Assembly (NCBI GenBank): GCA_017466365.1 | Contig: JAFTUG010000009.1 | Location: 81,726-145,725, forward strand | Direction: 5' to 3' | Length of the DNA: 64,000 nt | Source: Clostridia bacterium | GTDB taxonomy: Bacteria > Bacillota > Clostridia > Oscillospirales > Acutalibacteraceae | In this document: piece by piece, positions 19,147 to 26,047 of the stretch | Layout of the letters: the number at the start of each line of letters is the position of its first letter | Position numbering within the stretch: position 1 is the stretch's first letter | Translations under genes and position numbers: made by a program | Notes under the pieces: model-generated | Database searches by the model: none | What the model was told of the DNA's origin: nothing | The model's input: only the letters and a program-made list of their open reading frames with translations

Positions 19147-20082
19147 ATGAAAAAAATCAAAATGACAACAAAAGAAACACTTACTTTTAAAGAGGGTTGC
19201 AATTTATATTTAGATAATTGCCGCCAGCGCAATTTGCGACAAGGAACGATTAATCACTACAAACAAAGCTATACACAATTCTATAAATATTTCAATCCAG
19301 AAATGCCAATAGAAGAAATGACAAAAACAAAGTATAATGATTATGTAGTGTATTTAACAGAAACTTTAAATAATGATGTTAGTGTTAATGCTTATTTACG
19401 AGATTTAATAACAACCTTGCATTTTCTAATGGATGAGGGCTATTTAGAAAGATTTAAAATGCAAGCAATTAAGGTTGACAAAACCGCAGTTGAAACATAC
19501 ACAGAAGAAGAATTAGCAAAGCTATTAAAAAAGCCAGATATTAAAAAGTGTAGTTTTGCAGAGTATCAAAGCTGGGTAATGACTTGTTTTCTTTTCTCTA
19601 CTGGAGTGCGACAAAGAAGTTTAAATAATATTAAAATTTCCGATATAGATTTTGATAATAAATTCATTACTTTAAGAGTTACTAAAAATAGAAAAATTCT
19701 TGTAATACCTATGGAAAACGGGTTAAAAAATATCCTAACTGAATACTTGAAATACAGACAACATAAAAATACAGACGAGTATTTGTTTACTAATATCTAT
19801 GGGCAACAACTAACCAAAAGCACAGGTTATCATAGGCTTTATGAGTATAACAAAGCAAGAGGAGTAGAAACAACTGGGTTGCACCGATATAGACATACTT
19901 TTGCTAAACAATGGATATTAAACGGTGGCAATGTGGTTACATTATCTACACTTCTGGGGCATAGCAGTTTACAGATTACCCAGAATTATATTAATTTGTT
20001 AGTTACAGATGTTAGTAAACAAGTTGAGGATATTTGTTTACTAGATAAATTTAGCGGAAAACAAAGAATAAAAATGAGATAA
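19147..20082 (+). CDS. int: Tyrosine-type site-specific integrase
   Basis: A 311-residue phage integrase that would recombine attP with attB in the GGGtGRT gene. There is an N-terminal SAM-like core-binding domain (about residues 10-100), then a catalytic domain with Arg in STGVRQRSLNN, HRYRHTFAKQW (H-x-x-R), LGHSSLQIT, and the nucleophile in QNYINL. The ATG at 19147 with TTTGGAGG upstream is used; an in-frame ATG at 19084 sits within the terminator hairpin. No in-frame TAG occurs and the stop is TAA, so the enzyme can be made in the normal host code. Confidence 0.93.
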   Translation: MKKIKMTTKETLTFKEGCNLYLDNCRQRNLRQGTINHYKQSYTQFYKYFNPEMPIEEMTKTKYNDYVVYLTETLNNDVSVNAYLRDLITTLHFLMDEGYLERFKMQAIKVDKTAVETYTEEELAKLLKKPDIKKCSFAEYQSWVMTCFLFSTGVRQRSLNNIKISDIDFDNKFITLRVTKNRKILVIPMENGLKNILTEYLKYRQHKNTDEYLFTNIYGQQLTKSTGYHRLYEYNKARGVETTGLHRYRHTFAKQWILNGGNVVTLSTLLGHSSLQITQNYINLLVTDVSKQVEDICLLDKFSGKQRIKMR

Positions 20083-20111
20083 AAAAATATAAAATTTTCT
20101 GCAAAAAAGTA

Positions 20112-20168
20112 TTGACATATCACTCAATGAGTGATATAATATAATCACAGTAAGGGAGATACTTACTG
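20112..20168 (+). promoter_or_regulatory. Consensus promoter with palindromic operator in its spacer
   Basis: TTGACA at 20112-20117, 17-base spacer, TATAAT at 20135-20140. The sequence TATCACTCA-A-TGAGTGATA (20118-20136) is a perfect inverted repeat filling the spacer, so a bound repressor would block RNA polymerase. A second hairpin, CAGTAAG-N7-CTTACTG (20148-20168), covers the expected transcription start. The same half-site TATCACTCA recurs at 21448-21456. Confidence 0.88.
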
Positions 20169-20199
20169 AATATGCGGCAAGTGCAGAAAGGAGATTAAA

Positions 20200-20340
20200 A
20201 TGAGCGAAGAAATGAATGCTTGTGAATTACTTAAAGAAATTGCAGAAGAAAATCAAACAAGAAAAATTCTTGAAATTCTTAACAACTGCAAAGACTTGGA
20301 AGAAGCAAAGGAAAAAATAAAAGCCTTACTTAATAAATAA
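20200..20340 (+). CDS. Small acidic helical phage protein
   Basis: A 46-residue protein (starts MSEEMNACELLKEI) made of alternating charged and aliphatic residues, suggesting one or two amphipathic helices. It has an AAAGGAG ribosome binding site seven bases upstream and is the first gene behind the operator-controlled promoter at 20112. No family recognised; a regulatory or antirepressor-like role is only a positional guess. Confidence 0.65.
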   Translation: MSEEMNACELLKEIAEENQTRKILEILNNCKDLEEAKEKIKALLNK

Positions 20341-20454
20341 GCAAGGCAAAGCAAAACACCAAAAGGGAGCGATACTTGCCATCGCTTCCTACGGTAGTTA
20401 TAGCATACCATAAAATAAATAAAAAGGCAAGAGAAAAAATAAGGTGTCAAAAAT

Positions 20455-20628
20455 ATGAATACTATTTTAGAATTACGCCGTGCCGCAGGAATGACACAAA
20501 AAGCATTTGCAGAATATTTTGGTATTCCTAAAAGAACTATTGAACAATGGGAAGGTAACCAAAGAGAATGTAAAGAGTACATCATTGAATTGATGAAGTA
20601 CAAACTTGAAAATGAAAACTTAATCTGA
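20455..20628 (+). CDS. XRE-family helix-turn-helix regulator (minimal)
   Basis: A 57-residue protein that is almost only an HTH domain: LRRAAGMTQKAFAEYFGIPKRTIEQWE has the pattern of the XRE/Cro fold, here with an arginine-tryptophan recognition helix common in small Clostridia phage proteins. Probably a Cro-like switch protein acting on the palindromes at 20118 or 21062. The stop is TGA, and it is convergent with the minus-strand regulators across a bidirectional terminator. Confidence 0.85.
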   Translation: MNTILELRRAAGMTQKAFAEYFGIPKRTIEQWEGNQRECKEYIIELMKYKLENENLI

Positions 20629-20634
20629 AAAAAA

Positions 20635-20668
20635 GGGAAGTTGCAAAAGTGCAAACTTCCCTTTTTTC
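20635..20668. terminator. Bidirectional terminator between convergent regulators
   Basis: GGGAAGTT / AACTTCCC arms with additional inner pairing, a run of A on the left and T on the right, between the XRE gene stop (20628) and the minus-strand gene stop (20667). Confidence 0.85.
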
Positions 20669-20843
20669 ATCTTAAAATTTGAGCTACTTTTACTGCCGTT
20701 TCATATTCAAGCACATATTTAGCTACTGTATCACGGCTTCTGCGAAGCCTTTTAGCAACCTTGGTATAACTCCCTAATTGCTGATACAATTCCCACATTT
20801 TGCGCTTTTCTTTATTAGTAACTCTTGTGCCTTTTGCCGCCAT
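20667..20843 (-). CDS. Small helix-turn-helix protein
   Basis: A 58-residue basic protein. The segment YQQLGSYTKVAKRLRRSRDTVAKYV fits a resolvase/Mor-like HTH that reads as a recognition helix. Its ATG overlaps the stop of the upstream gene (TAATG), so translation is coupled. Likely a DNA-binding regulator of the lysogeny module. No internal TAG. Confidence 0.75.
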   Translation of the reverse strand: MAAKGTRVTNKEKRKMWELYQQLGSYTKVAKRLRRSRDTVAKYVLEYETAVKVAQILR

Positions 20844-21031
20844 TATTTCTTGGTGTGGAGATACTTGTCTGTATCAGACATTGCAGTTTCAAAAGCCTTT
20901 TTAATTCTTTCTACGGGCTTTACTGCTGTGCCGCCGTGCTTTGTAATAAGCTCGTTTTCTTTGTCGATTTTCTCAAAGAAATTCTTGGGAACTACGATTT
21001 CGTTTGTTTCCAAATCAAGTGTGATTTTCAT
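20843..21031 (-). CDS. Small phage protein of unknown function, upstream of the HTH gene
   Basis: A 62-residue protein: an N-terminal beta-strand-like part (MKITLDLETNEIVVPKNFF) then a helix ending in a lysine-rich tail. AAGGAAGG precedes the ATG by eight bases. It is transcribed with the HTH gene on the minus strand, opposite to all other phage genes, which suggests the module expressed in the lysogen. No family recognised. Confidence 0.7.
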   Translation of the reverse strand: MKITLDLETNEIVVPKNFFEKIDKENELITKHGGTAVKPVERIKKAFETAMSDTDKYLHTKK

Positions 21032-21061
21032 TTTTTTACCTTCCTTTTTTTTGAAAAATTA

Positions 21062-21079
21062 GCATTATATCTGTAATGC
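21062..21079 (-). promoter_or_regulatory. Inverted repeat overlapping the minus-strand promoter
   Basis: GCATTA-N6-TAATGC is a perfect inverted repeat. On the minus strand it contains TATAAT as a good -10, about 33-38 bases upstream of the 21031 start codon; the -35 is weak. The arrangement suggests autoregulation or repression by the opposing XRE protein. Confidence 0.6.
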
Positions 21080-21163
21080 GGTAACAGTGTAGCATAAAAT
21101 TTGAGTGTTTTTTTTTTTTAGAAAAAAGAGCGCAAAATTTAATGTTTTTTGTATAAAACAAGC

Positions 21164-21258
21164 GGAAACTGCATAGAAAATTAGCGAAAATGAATATTCC
21201 TAACGAAAACTGCATATCAACTAACAAAAACTGCATAAAACCAAAAGAAAACTGCATA
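21164..21258 (+). repeat. Iteron array with 21-base period
   Basis: Near-identical units GAAAACTGCATA start at 21164 (one base different), 21205, 21226 and 21247, with a degenerate unit in phase at 21186 and perhaps at 21267. The period equals two helical turns, placing all copies on one face of the DNA, as in plasmid-type iterons or a cooperative regulator site. The region sits in the AT-rich stretch between the lysogeny and late modules. Confidence 0.8.
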
Positions 21259-21474
21259 AATATAGTGAAAATCAGCGCAAAAGTGCAAAAAAATCTTGAT
21301 TACCGAAAGAAATACTATATTAATTCAGTAAATTTTAAAATTTTGCTGAAAAAATTAGAGGAATTATTTAAAAAAGTTACTTGTATATGTAGCCAAAAGA
21401 ATAGAAGGAATGAAGGTATAGAAAACCGCCTTAAAGGGTTAATAGGGTATCACTCAGCCGATATAGATAAATGA

Positions 21475-22215
21475 GTGCGAGAGAAGCAGACTTGTTTTAA
21501 ACTTCCCTTCTGCGCTCGTCAGAACAGTATCTAAAACTGTTAGTGTGGGATAACACTATAAAAGTTGGGGAGGAAATACGCAGAGATAACAAGGGCTAAA
21601 TGAGTTATCTATTCCAGAAGGAAAAAGAACTGCTTTAGCAGTTATAACTGGTAGTAGTGTAAATAAAATGTGTGCGGCTCTCCGATGCTTTGGGCAAAAA
21701 AGGAAAATCGTATAGAAGCTACTTTGATATATAATGAGGAACTCTGGGGGGGCTATGCGGGCTTTAAAAATCCCCTTCGGGGCTTTTTAAATCCCTTTGG
21801 AGTTGCGCAAGCGCAACTCAAAAATTCAAAAGTGAAGTAATAGCCAAAAGCAAAAGAGAAGTAGAAGCAAGTGCGCAAGCCGCAATTAACCGATACTTTA
21901 ACGGCTTTTGGGCAGAAATTTTTAGAGATATATATAACAAACTTTACTTACTATTGGAGAGGTAAAAAACACTCTCAATATCTAGTAATGGATATAATCA
22001 ATTAATCAATGGTGCGGCGCTCAACCGTTCCTTAACCAAAAATTGGGCAACGCAGGAAAACTAATCAAAAAGAGTTTTCATAATACTATGCAAGGAATAC
22101 TAAATTTTCCTAATGCTATATTTTTCTCCTTTGGTGGGGTGGCTAGATGCCAGCCGCCCCACATATATTTTTATGGAGAAGGTTAACAACATTAACAAAA
22201 TAGGAGTGATTATAA
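21475..22215 (+). other. 740-base region without an intact gene: hairpins and coding-like fragments
   Basis: I find no gene with a plausible start. Contents: a run of hairpins at 21501-21573; a frame open from 21590 to a TGA at 21727 (one TAG) whose middle looks protein-like (IPEGKRTALAVITGSS) but has no good start; a terminator-like CCCC-TTCG-GGGC hairpin at about 21769-21785; a perfect palindrome at 21800-21819; and a protein-like frame from about 21757 to 22064 interrupted by one TAA at 21963. The frame includes AINRYFNGFWAEIFRDIYN. The stretch ends with a GC-rich hairpin at about 22135-22160 (GGGGTGGCT / AGCCGCCCC). It may be a decayed gene, an RNA locus, or both. Confidence 0.5.
21501..21573 (+). 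ncRNA. Structured RNA candidate with a CTA-containing seven-base loop (not a canonical tRNA)
   Basis: The hairpin ACAGT-ATCTAAA-ACTGT (21524-21540) has a five-pair stem and a seven-base loop with T before CTA and A after it, exactly an amber anticodon loop. It is preceded by a D-arm-like TCTG-N7-CAGA, and CTTCCC at 21502 could pair with GGGGAG at 21567 (one G-T) as an acceptor. Against a tRNA: no GG in the D-loop, no TTCRA T-loop (instead AGTGT-GGGATA-ACACT), an end mismatch and no CCA. It is therefore only a weak suppressor candidate. Confidence 0.2.
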
Positions 22216-22362
22216 ATGGCAACTAAAACAGAGAGTGTAGCAATTAAGGTTACGCCAGAAGAAAAAGAATTAATTAAGAAATTAGCAGAAAATGCTGATA
22301 TGACAGTATCAAAGTATTTATACAAAGTTATATAGGGGGTATTAAACAATGAGAGATATTAA
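22216..22362 (+). CDS. Ribbon-helix-helix protein, C-terminus depends on the code used
   Basis: A small DNA-binding protein: KTESVAIKVTPEEKELIKKLAENADMTVSKYL has the beta-strand and helix pattern of Arc/CopG/MobC-type RHH proteins. In the standard code it would end at TAG 22333 (39 residues); with TAG read through it ends at TAA 22360 (48 residues), overlapping the next gene by 14 bases. TAGGAG precedes the ATG. It is the first gene of the rightward late series and could regulate it. Confidence 0.7.
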
Positions 22363-22813
22363 AGGATATGAGGGCTTATATGCCGTTACTAGTTGCGGAA
22401 AAGTATGGAGTTACCGCAGTTAGAAATTTTTGAAACCAGCAGATAATGGACACGGTTACTTATCTTTAGTGCTTATTAAAGACGGAATAAAGAAACATTA
22501 CAGAGTGCATAGGTTAGTAGCAGAAGCTTATTTAGGTGAAGCACAAGGAAGAGATGTTAACCACAAAGATAGTTGCAGGAGTAATAATAATATTAACAAC
22601 TTGGAATATGTAACTAGAAAAGAAAACTGCAAACTAGCTAATATGAGTGGTAGAACTGGCAAAGTAAAAGTTATTTGTGTTGAAACTGGCGCAATATATG
22701 AAAGTTAGGCAGAAGCCACAAGAGAAACGGGAATAGGAAGATACAATATTAGTAATTGTATAACTGGAAAACAGAAAACCGCAGGCGGTTATCATTGGGA
22801 GTGTGTAGAATGA
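22349..22813 (+). CDS. HNH endonuclease with NUMOD4 and NUMOD1 domains (two in-frame TAG)
   Basis: A 154-residue nuclease when TAG is decoded. The NUMOD4 segment (GYEGLYAVTSCGKVWSYRS-TAG-KFLKP) leads into an HNH-type core (HRLVAEAYLG, VNHKD, NNLEYVTRKENC), followed by a NUMOD1-like DNA-binding part (EAxRETGI, TGKQKTAGGYHW). TAG codons at 22421 and 22706 fall at positions where the families often have polar residues. Stop TGA overlaps the ATG of the next gene (ATGA). Such enzymes occur as free-standing homing endonucleases or next to terminases, where they assist packaging. Confidence 0.85.
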
Positions 22814-23247
22814 ATAGCGGTGCAATAGGTAGGGTTGGTGAATTACTCTTTTAGGAGATAATGGAAAACGGCGGCTATACTGTAGAAGATGTTAGCGGCA
22901 ATAGTGAATACTGGTATAGAGATATTGATTTTTTAGTTACTTCTCCATATAGCGGTTTAACAAAATCATTTGAGGTTAAATGGGATAGCCGCATTAATAA
23001 AACTGGTAACTTATTTTTAGAGATAGCCAGCGCAAACAGTAAAGGCGGTAAAGGCTGGTTTAAGTTCTGCGAAGCTGACTATATAGCATACGGAGATGCG
23101 GCAAGCCGCAAGTTTTATGTTATTCCACTTCTGGAACTTAAAGAGAGAGTAGCGCAGTTGCCGCAGAGATAGGCAAGATGCGGCTAGGAAAGTATAGGTT
23201 TATTAGTATCATTAAATGATATTAAAGATATTATAAAAATTATATAA
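22810..23247 (+). CDS. PD-(D/E)XK nuclease-like protein (three in-frame TAG)
   Basis: A 145-residue protein starting MNSGAIGRVGELLF-TAG-EIM. The motif IDFLV followed about 15 residues later by FEVKWDSR is the D...ExK signature of the PD-(D/E)XK fold, found in resolvases and restriction-like nucleases. In the standard code it would start later and end at TAG 23170. With TAG decoded it runs 25 codons further to TAA 23245, which is fused to the GGGGG ribosome binding site of the next gene exactly as at other phage junctions, so the long form is preferred. Possible role: processing of branched phage DNA. Confidence 0.75.
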
Positions 23248-23259
23248 GGGGGAATTACA

Positions 23260-23439
23260 ATGGCAATTATTTTAATTTTATTATGGTGGGTATTAGTTTA
23301 GTTATCTGCTCCTACTTGGTGCTTTGTGCTTCTGGCGGTGGTAGCTTTTCTAAAATGCCTAGATGCTTTTATAGAAGCAATAAAAACAGTAATAGAAGCA
23401 TACGACAAAAAACTAATTGAAAAGGCAAATAAGAAATAA
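23260..23439 (+). CDS. Small membrane protein (one in-frame TAG)
   Basis: A 59-residue protein with two hydrophobic segments (MAIILILLWWVLV-TAG-LSAPTW and CFVLLAVVAFLKCLDAF) and a charged lysine-rich tail. The amber codon at 23299 sits in the loop between them. TAAGGGGG precedes the start. It could be a holin-like or superinfection protein; the sequence gives no proof. Confidence 0.65.
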
Positions 23440-23454
23440 GGGGGCGGCGCAATT

Positions 23455-23607
23455 ATGCAGGATTATTTAAAGGAATTTAGAGAAAAACTCAATTTAAAGG
23501 ATAAGTTTGATTAGGCTTTACTTCTGGATACAATGTTATTCATTGCAGAAGCAGAACAGAGAAAAAAGGGCAATAACAATAAATCAAGCAGTAACAAAAG
23601 TAACTAA
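23455..23607 (+). CDS. Small phage protein of unknown function (one in-frame TAG)
   Basis: A 50-residue protein, helix-rich at the N-terminus (MQDYLKEFREKLNLKDKFD-TAG-ALLLDTMLFIAEAEQ) and ending in an N/S/K-rich tail. TAAGGGGGCGG precedes the ATG. The continuous hydrophobic-acidic pattern across the TAG supports reading through it. No family recognised. Confidence 0.6.
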
Positions 23608-23622
23608 TAATAGAGGCTAAAT

Positions 23623-23655
23623 GGGTATAGCGGCGGCGCTATGCCCTTTTTCTTT
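23623..23655 (+). terminator. Terminator before the terminase genes
   Basis: Arms GGGTATAGCG / CGCTATGCCC (one G-T pair) followed by TTTTTCTTTT. It separates the small nuclease cluster from the packaging genes. A 31-codon open frame (ATG at 23619) crosses it and is not called. Confidence 0.75.
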
Positions 23656-23728
23656 TGGAACTAAAGTTATAGAGAGAATAGCAAAATACTTTACTTATAT
23701 AAAGAAGAAATAATAAGGCGGTGAGAAT

Positions 23729-24073
23729 ATGGCTAGAACAATTACAACTAAACAAAGAGCGGCGCTGGAAATGCTTACTTCTGGCAAAGGTTACACTTTT
23801 AAAGAGATAGCCGAAACAGTAGGAGTTAATGTAAAGACACTTTATGACTGGCGCAATAACCCCGATTATACCCTGTTTCAAGACGAGCTAAAGCGCATAA
23901 ATGATGCACGCTGGCAAGCGGCAGAAGATGCGGCTAGAGAGGGCGCAATAAACCTATGTAGGGAAGGTAATTAGAAAATGATAGAATTTGTATTAAAGAA
24001 CTGCGGCTACAACCCTACAAGCAAAGTAGAGGCAGATGTAACACTTGATACAGTAATTGAAATTACGGAATAA
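23729..24073 (+). CDS. terS: Terminase small subunit, HTH type (one in-frame TAG)
   Basis: A 114-residue DNA-recognition subunit of the packaging motor. The N-terminal HTH reads MLTSGKGYTFKEIAETVGVNVKTLYDWRNNPDYTLF, as in phBC6A51-type small terminases. The C-terminal part EGN-TAG-KMIEFVLKNCGYNP matches the family's oligomerisation and peptide region, where Q or P precedes K-M. Only with TAG decoded does the conserved VLKNxGY segment stay in the protein. AAGGCGG precedes the ATG. Confidence 0.88.
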
Positions 24074-24088
24074 AAGGAGTAGATAGAA

Positions 24089-24778
24089 ATGGCTAAAACA
24101 AATACAGGATTAGTAGCATACGCAAAAGCGCAATTAGGTTTACCTTATTGGTACGGCACTTTTGGATAGACGGCAACAGAAGCGCTTTATAAAGCAAAGG
24201 CTAAACAATATCCCAGTAGATACAAGCGCTCTAATTATAATCAAGGCTGGGCGCACTAGTACGGCGCAAGAGTACACGATTGTGTAGGACTTATTAAGGG
24301 GTATTTATGGAGTGATACTCCTACAAGCGCTCCTAAATACAAGGCGGCGCAGGATTTAAGCGCTGACGGAATGATTAAGGCTTGCAAGAGAAAAGGCGCT
24401 ATAAAAACAATGCCAGAAGTTGTAGGGCTTTTGGTACATTACAAAGGACATATAGGGGTATATATCGGTAACGGCTATGTAATTGAAGCAAGGGGGCATA
24501 ATTACGGAGTTGTAAAGACAAAGTTAAGCGATAGAGGCTGGACTAGCTGGGGCTATTGCCCTTTTATCACTTATGCAACCGCCGCAAATTACTTTAAAAA
24601 GTGTGATGCTAAATATACTTCTATTGTTGATGCTCTTGGTAGTATCGGAGTTAATAGCTCTTTTAGTTATAGATTAAAGATAGCTGGTGCTAATGGAATT
24701 AAAGGATATGTAGGAACGGCGCAACAGAACATTAAATTATTAACCCTTCTAAAGCAAGGCAAGTTAATTAAGCCTTAA
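24089..24778 (+). CDS. Endolysin, NlpC/P60-type (two in-frame TAG)
   Basis: A 229-residue cell-wall hydrolase. The start AYAKAQLGLPYWYGTFG-TAG-TATEALY and the segment GWAH-TAG-YGARVHDCVGLIKGYLW are the hallmark of Clostridia phage NlpC/P60 endolysins, in which both amber positions are glutamine as far as I recall (YGTFGQ and QYG before the catalytic Cys). The catalytic Cys is in HDCVG (residue 65) and His in YKGHIGVYIG (residue 121). Residues about 175-229 look like a short wall-binding module (IGVNSSFSYRLKIAGANGI). A truncated 26-residue peptide is all the host code would give, so lysis depends on recoding. It lies unusually between the terminase subunits. Confidence 0.9.
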
Positions 24779-24794
24779 CAGGAGTTAATAAACA

Positions 24795-26033
24795 ATGGCA
24801 GTTACACTAAAACTTGATAAATCTATATTTGTTCCTAAATACTATCCTTTATTGTTTAACTATTCGCATAGGTGGGAAATTTATATGGGTAGCGCTGGCT
24901 CTGCTAAATCCTACTTTATAACACAAAAGATAATTGCTAGATGCTGGAACGAGCCTATAAAAGTTTTAGTTTGCCGCAGAACTGCTACAACTATTAGAAA
25001 CACTTGTTTTAGCTTGTTTAAGGATATACTAACCAAATGGCGGCTATATCCGCAGTATGTGAAGATAAGGGAAACAGATTTTAATATTAAATTCCCTAAT
25101 GGCTCTGAAATTATCTTTAGTGGGCTTGATGAAGAAACAAAACTATTAAGCCTTAATAATATAGGTTGCATTTTTATAGAGGAAGCATTTGAAGTGCCAA
25201 AGCCAATAGTAGAGTAGTTAAACCTACGATTAAGAGGCACTACCCAGAATAAGCAAATTATAATGGCTTTTAACCCTATTAGCAAAAACCATTGGCTTTA
25301 TGATTTCTGCGAGAAAGAGCCGCCGCAGAGTTTTATATACATACATAGCACATATAAAGATAACCCTTTTCTAGATGAAGAAAATAGAAAAGCATTAGAG
25401 GAAATGCGCACCAGAAACCCCAGTAAATATAGGGTTTATGGCTTGGGTGAATGGGGAGTAGATGTAGAGGGGCTAGTAATTACCAACTGGCGCACAGAAG
25501 AATTTAACCCTATGGAGTTAGCGGCTCTTGGATATGAACATAGAGCAGGAATGGATTTAGGCTGGGTAGATAAAAGCGCAATTATTAATACTCTTTATGA
25601 CAGAGCAAATAAAACTATATATGTATTTGATGAATTTTATAAAAGCGGTTGCCAGTTATCGGAACTTGCTACGGCTCTAAAAGATATGTAGCTAACAAAA
25701 ACAAAAGTATATGTAGATGCCGCAGAAGCACGAAGTATAGCCTACTTCAAGCAAGAAGGGTTAAGGGCAGAAGCCTGTAAAAAGGGTGCAGGAAGTGTTA
25801 AAGCTGGTTTAATGTTCCTGCAAGATTGCCTAATAATAGTACACCCTAATTGTAAAAACTTTATTATGGAATTAGAAAACTTTAGCTATATAAAGAGCAA
25901 GCAAACAGGAGAATTTACAGAAGATACTACACACGAATATTCGCACGCAATAGATGCTTGCAGATATGGATATAGTGATATTTACACACAACAGAAATTA
26001 AAAACTATAAATAAATCTACACTAAATTTATAA
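24795..26033 (+). CDS. terL: Terminase large subunit (two in-frame TAG)
   Basis: A 412-residue packaging ATPase-nuclease. Walker A is GSAGSAKS (residues 32-39), Walker B CIFIEEAFE, and the coupling region VE-TAG-LNLRLRGTTQ contains an amber codon at 25215 exactly where this family has glutamine (QLNLRLRG). The second amber is at 25689 (DM-TAG-LTKTKVYVD). The nuclease domain carries GMDLGW, VDAAEA and HAIDACRYGY with the acidic metal ligands. Without TAG decoding the ATPase and nuclease domains would be separate fragments. Confidence 0.93.
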
Positions 26034-26047
26034 ATGGGGGTAGAAAG

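Noticed and set aside
21190-21474. A 94-codon open frame across the iterons
   Set aside because: It lacks a ribosome binding site, and its repeated NCI-type peptide motif is created by the DNA repeats themselves. The lysine-rich remainder has no recognisable family. Kept as iteron DNA; a real gene cannot be fully excluded.
21640-21660. Hairpin AACTGC-TTTA-GCAGTT as an anticodon arm on the minus strand
   Set aside because: The loop is four bases (six if the stem is shortened) and lacks the conserved T before the anticodon, so it does not fit a tRNA.
22349-22813. HNH gene as a sign of a self-splicing intron
   Set aside because: Neither neighbouring gene is interrupted, and no group I or II core motif was recognised. 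It is treated as a free-standing nuclease.
23619-23714. A 31-codon open frame over the hairpin at 23623
   Set aside because: The frame is mostly terminator hairpin and T-tract; composition and position favour a terminator.
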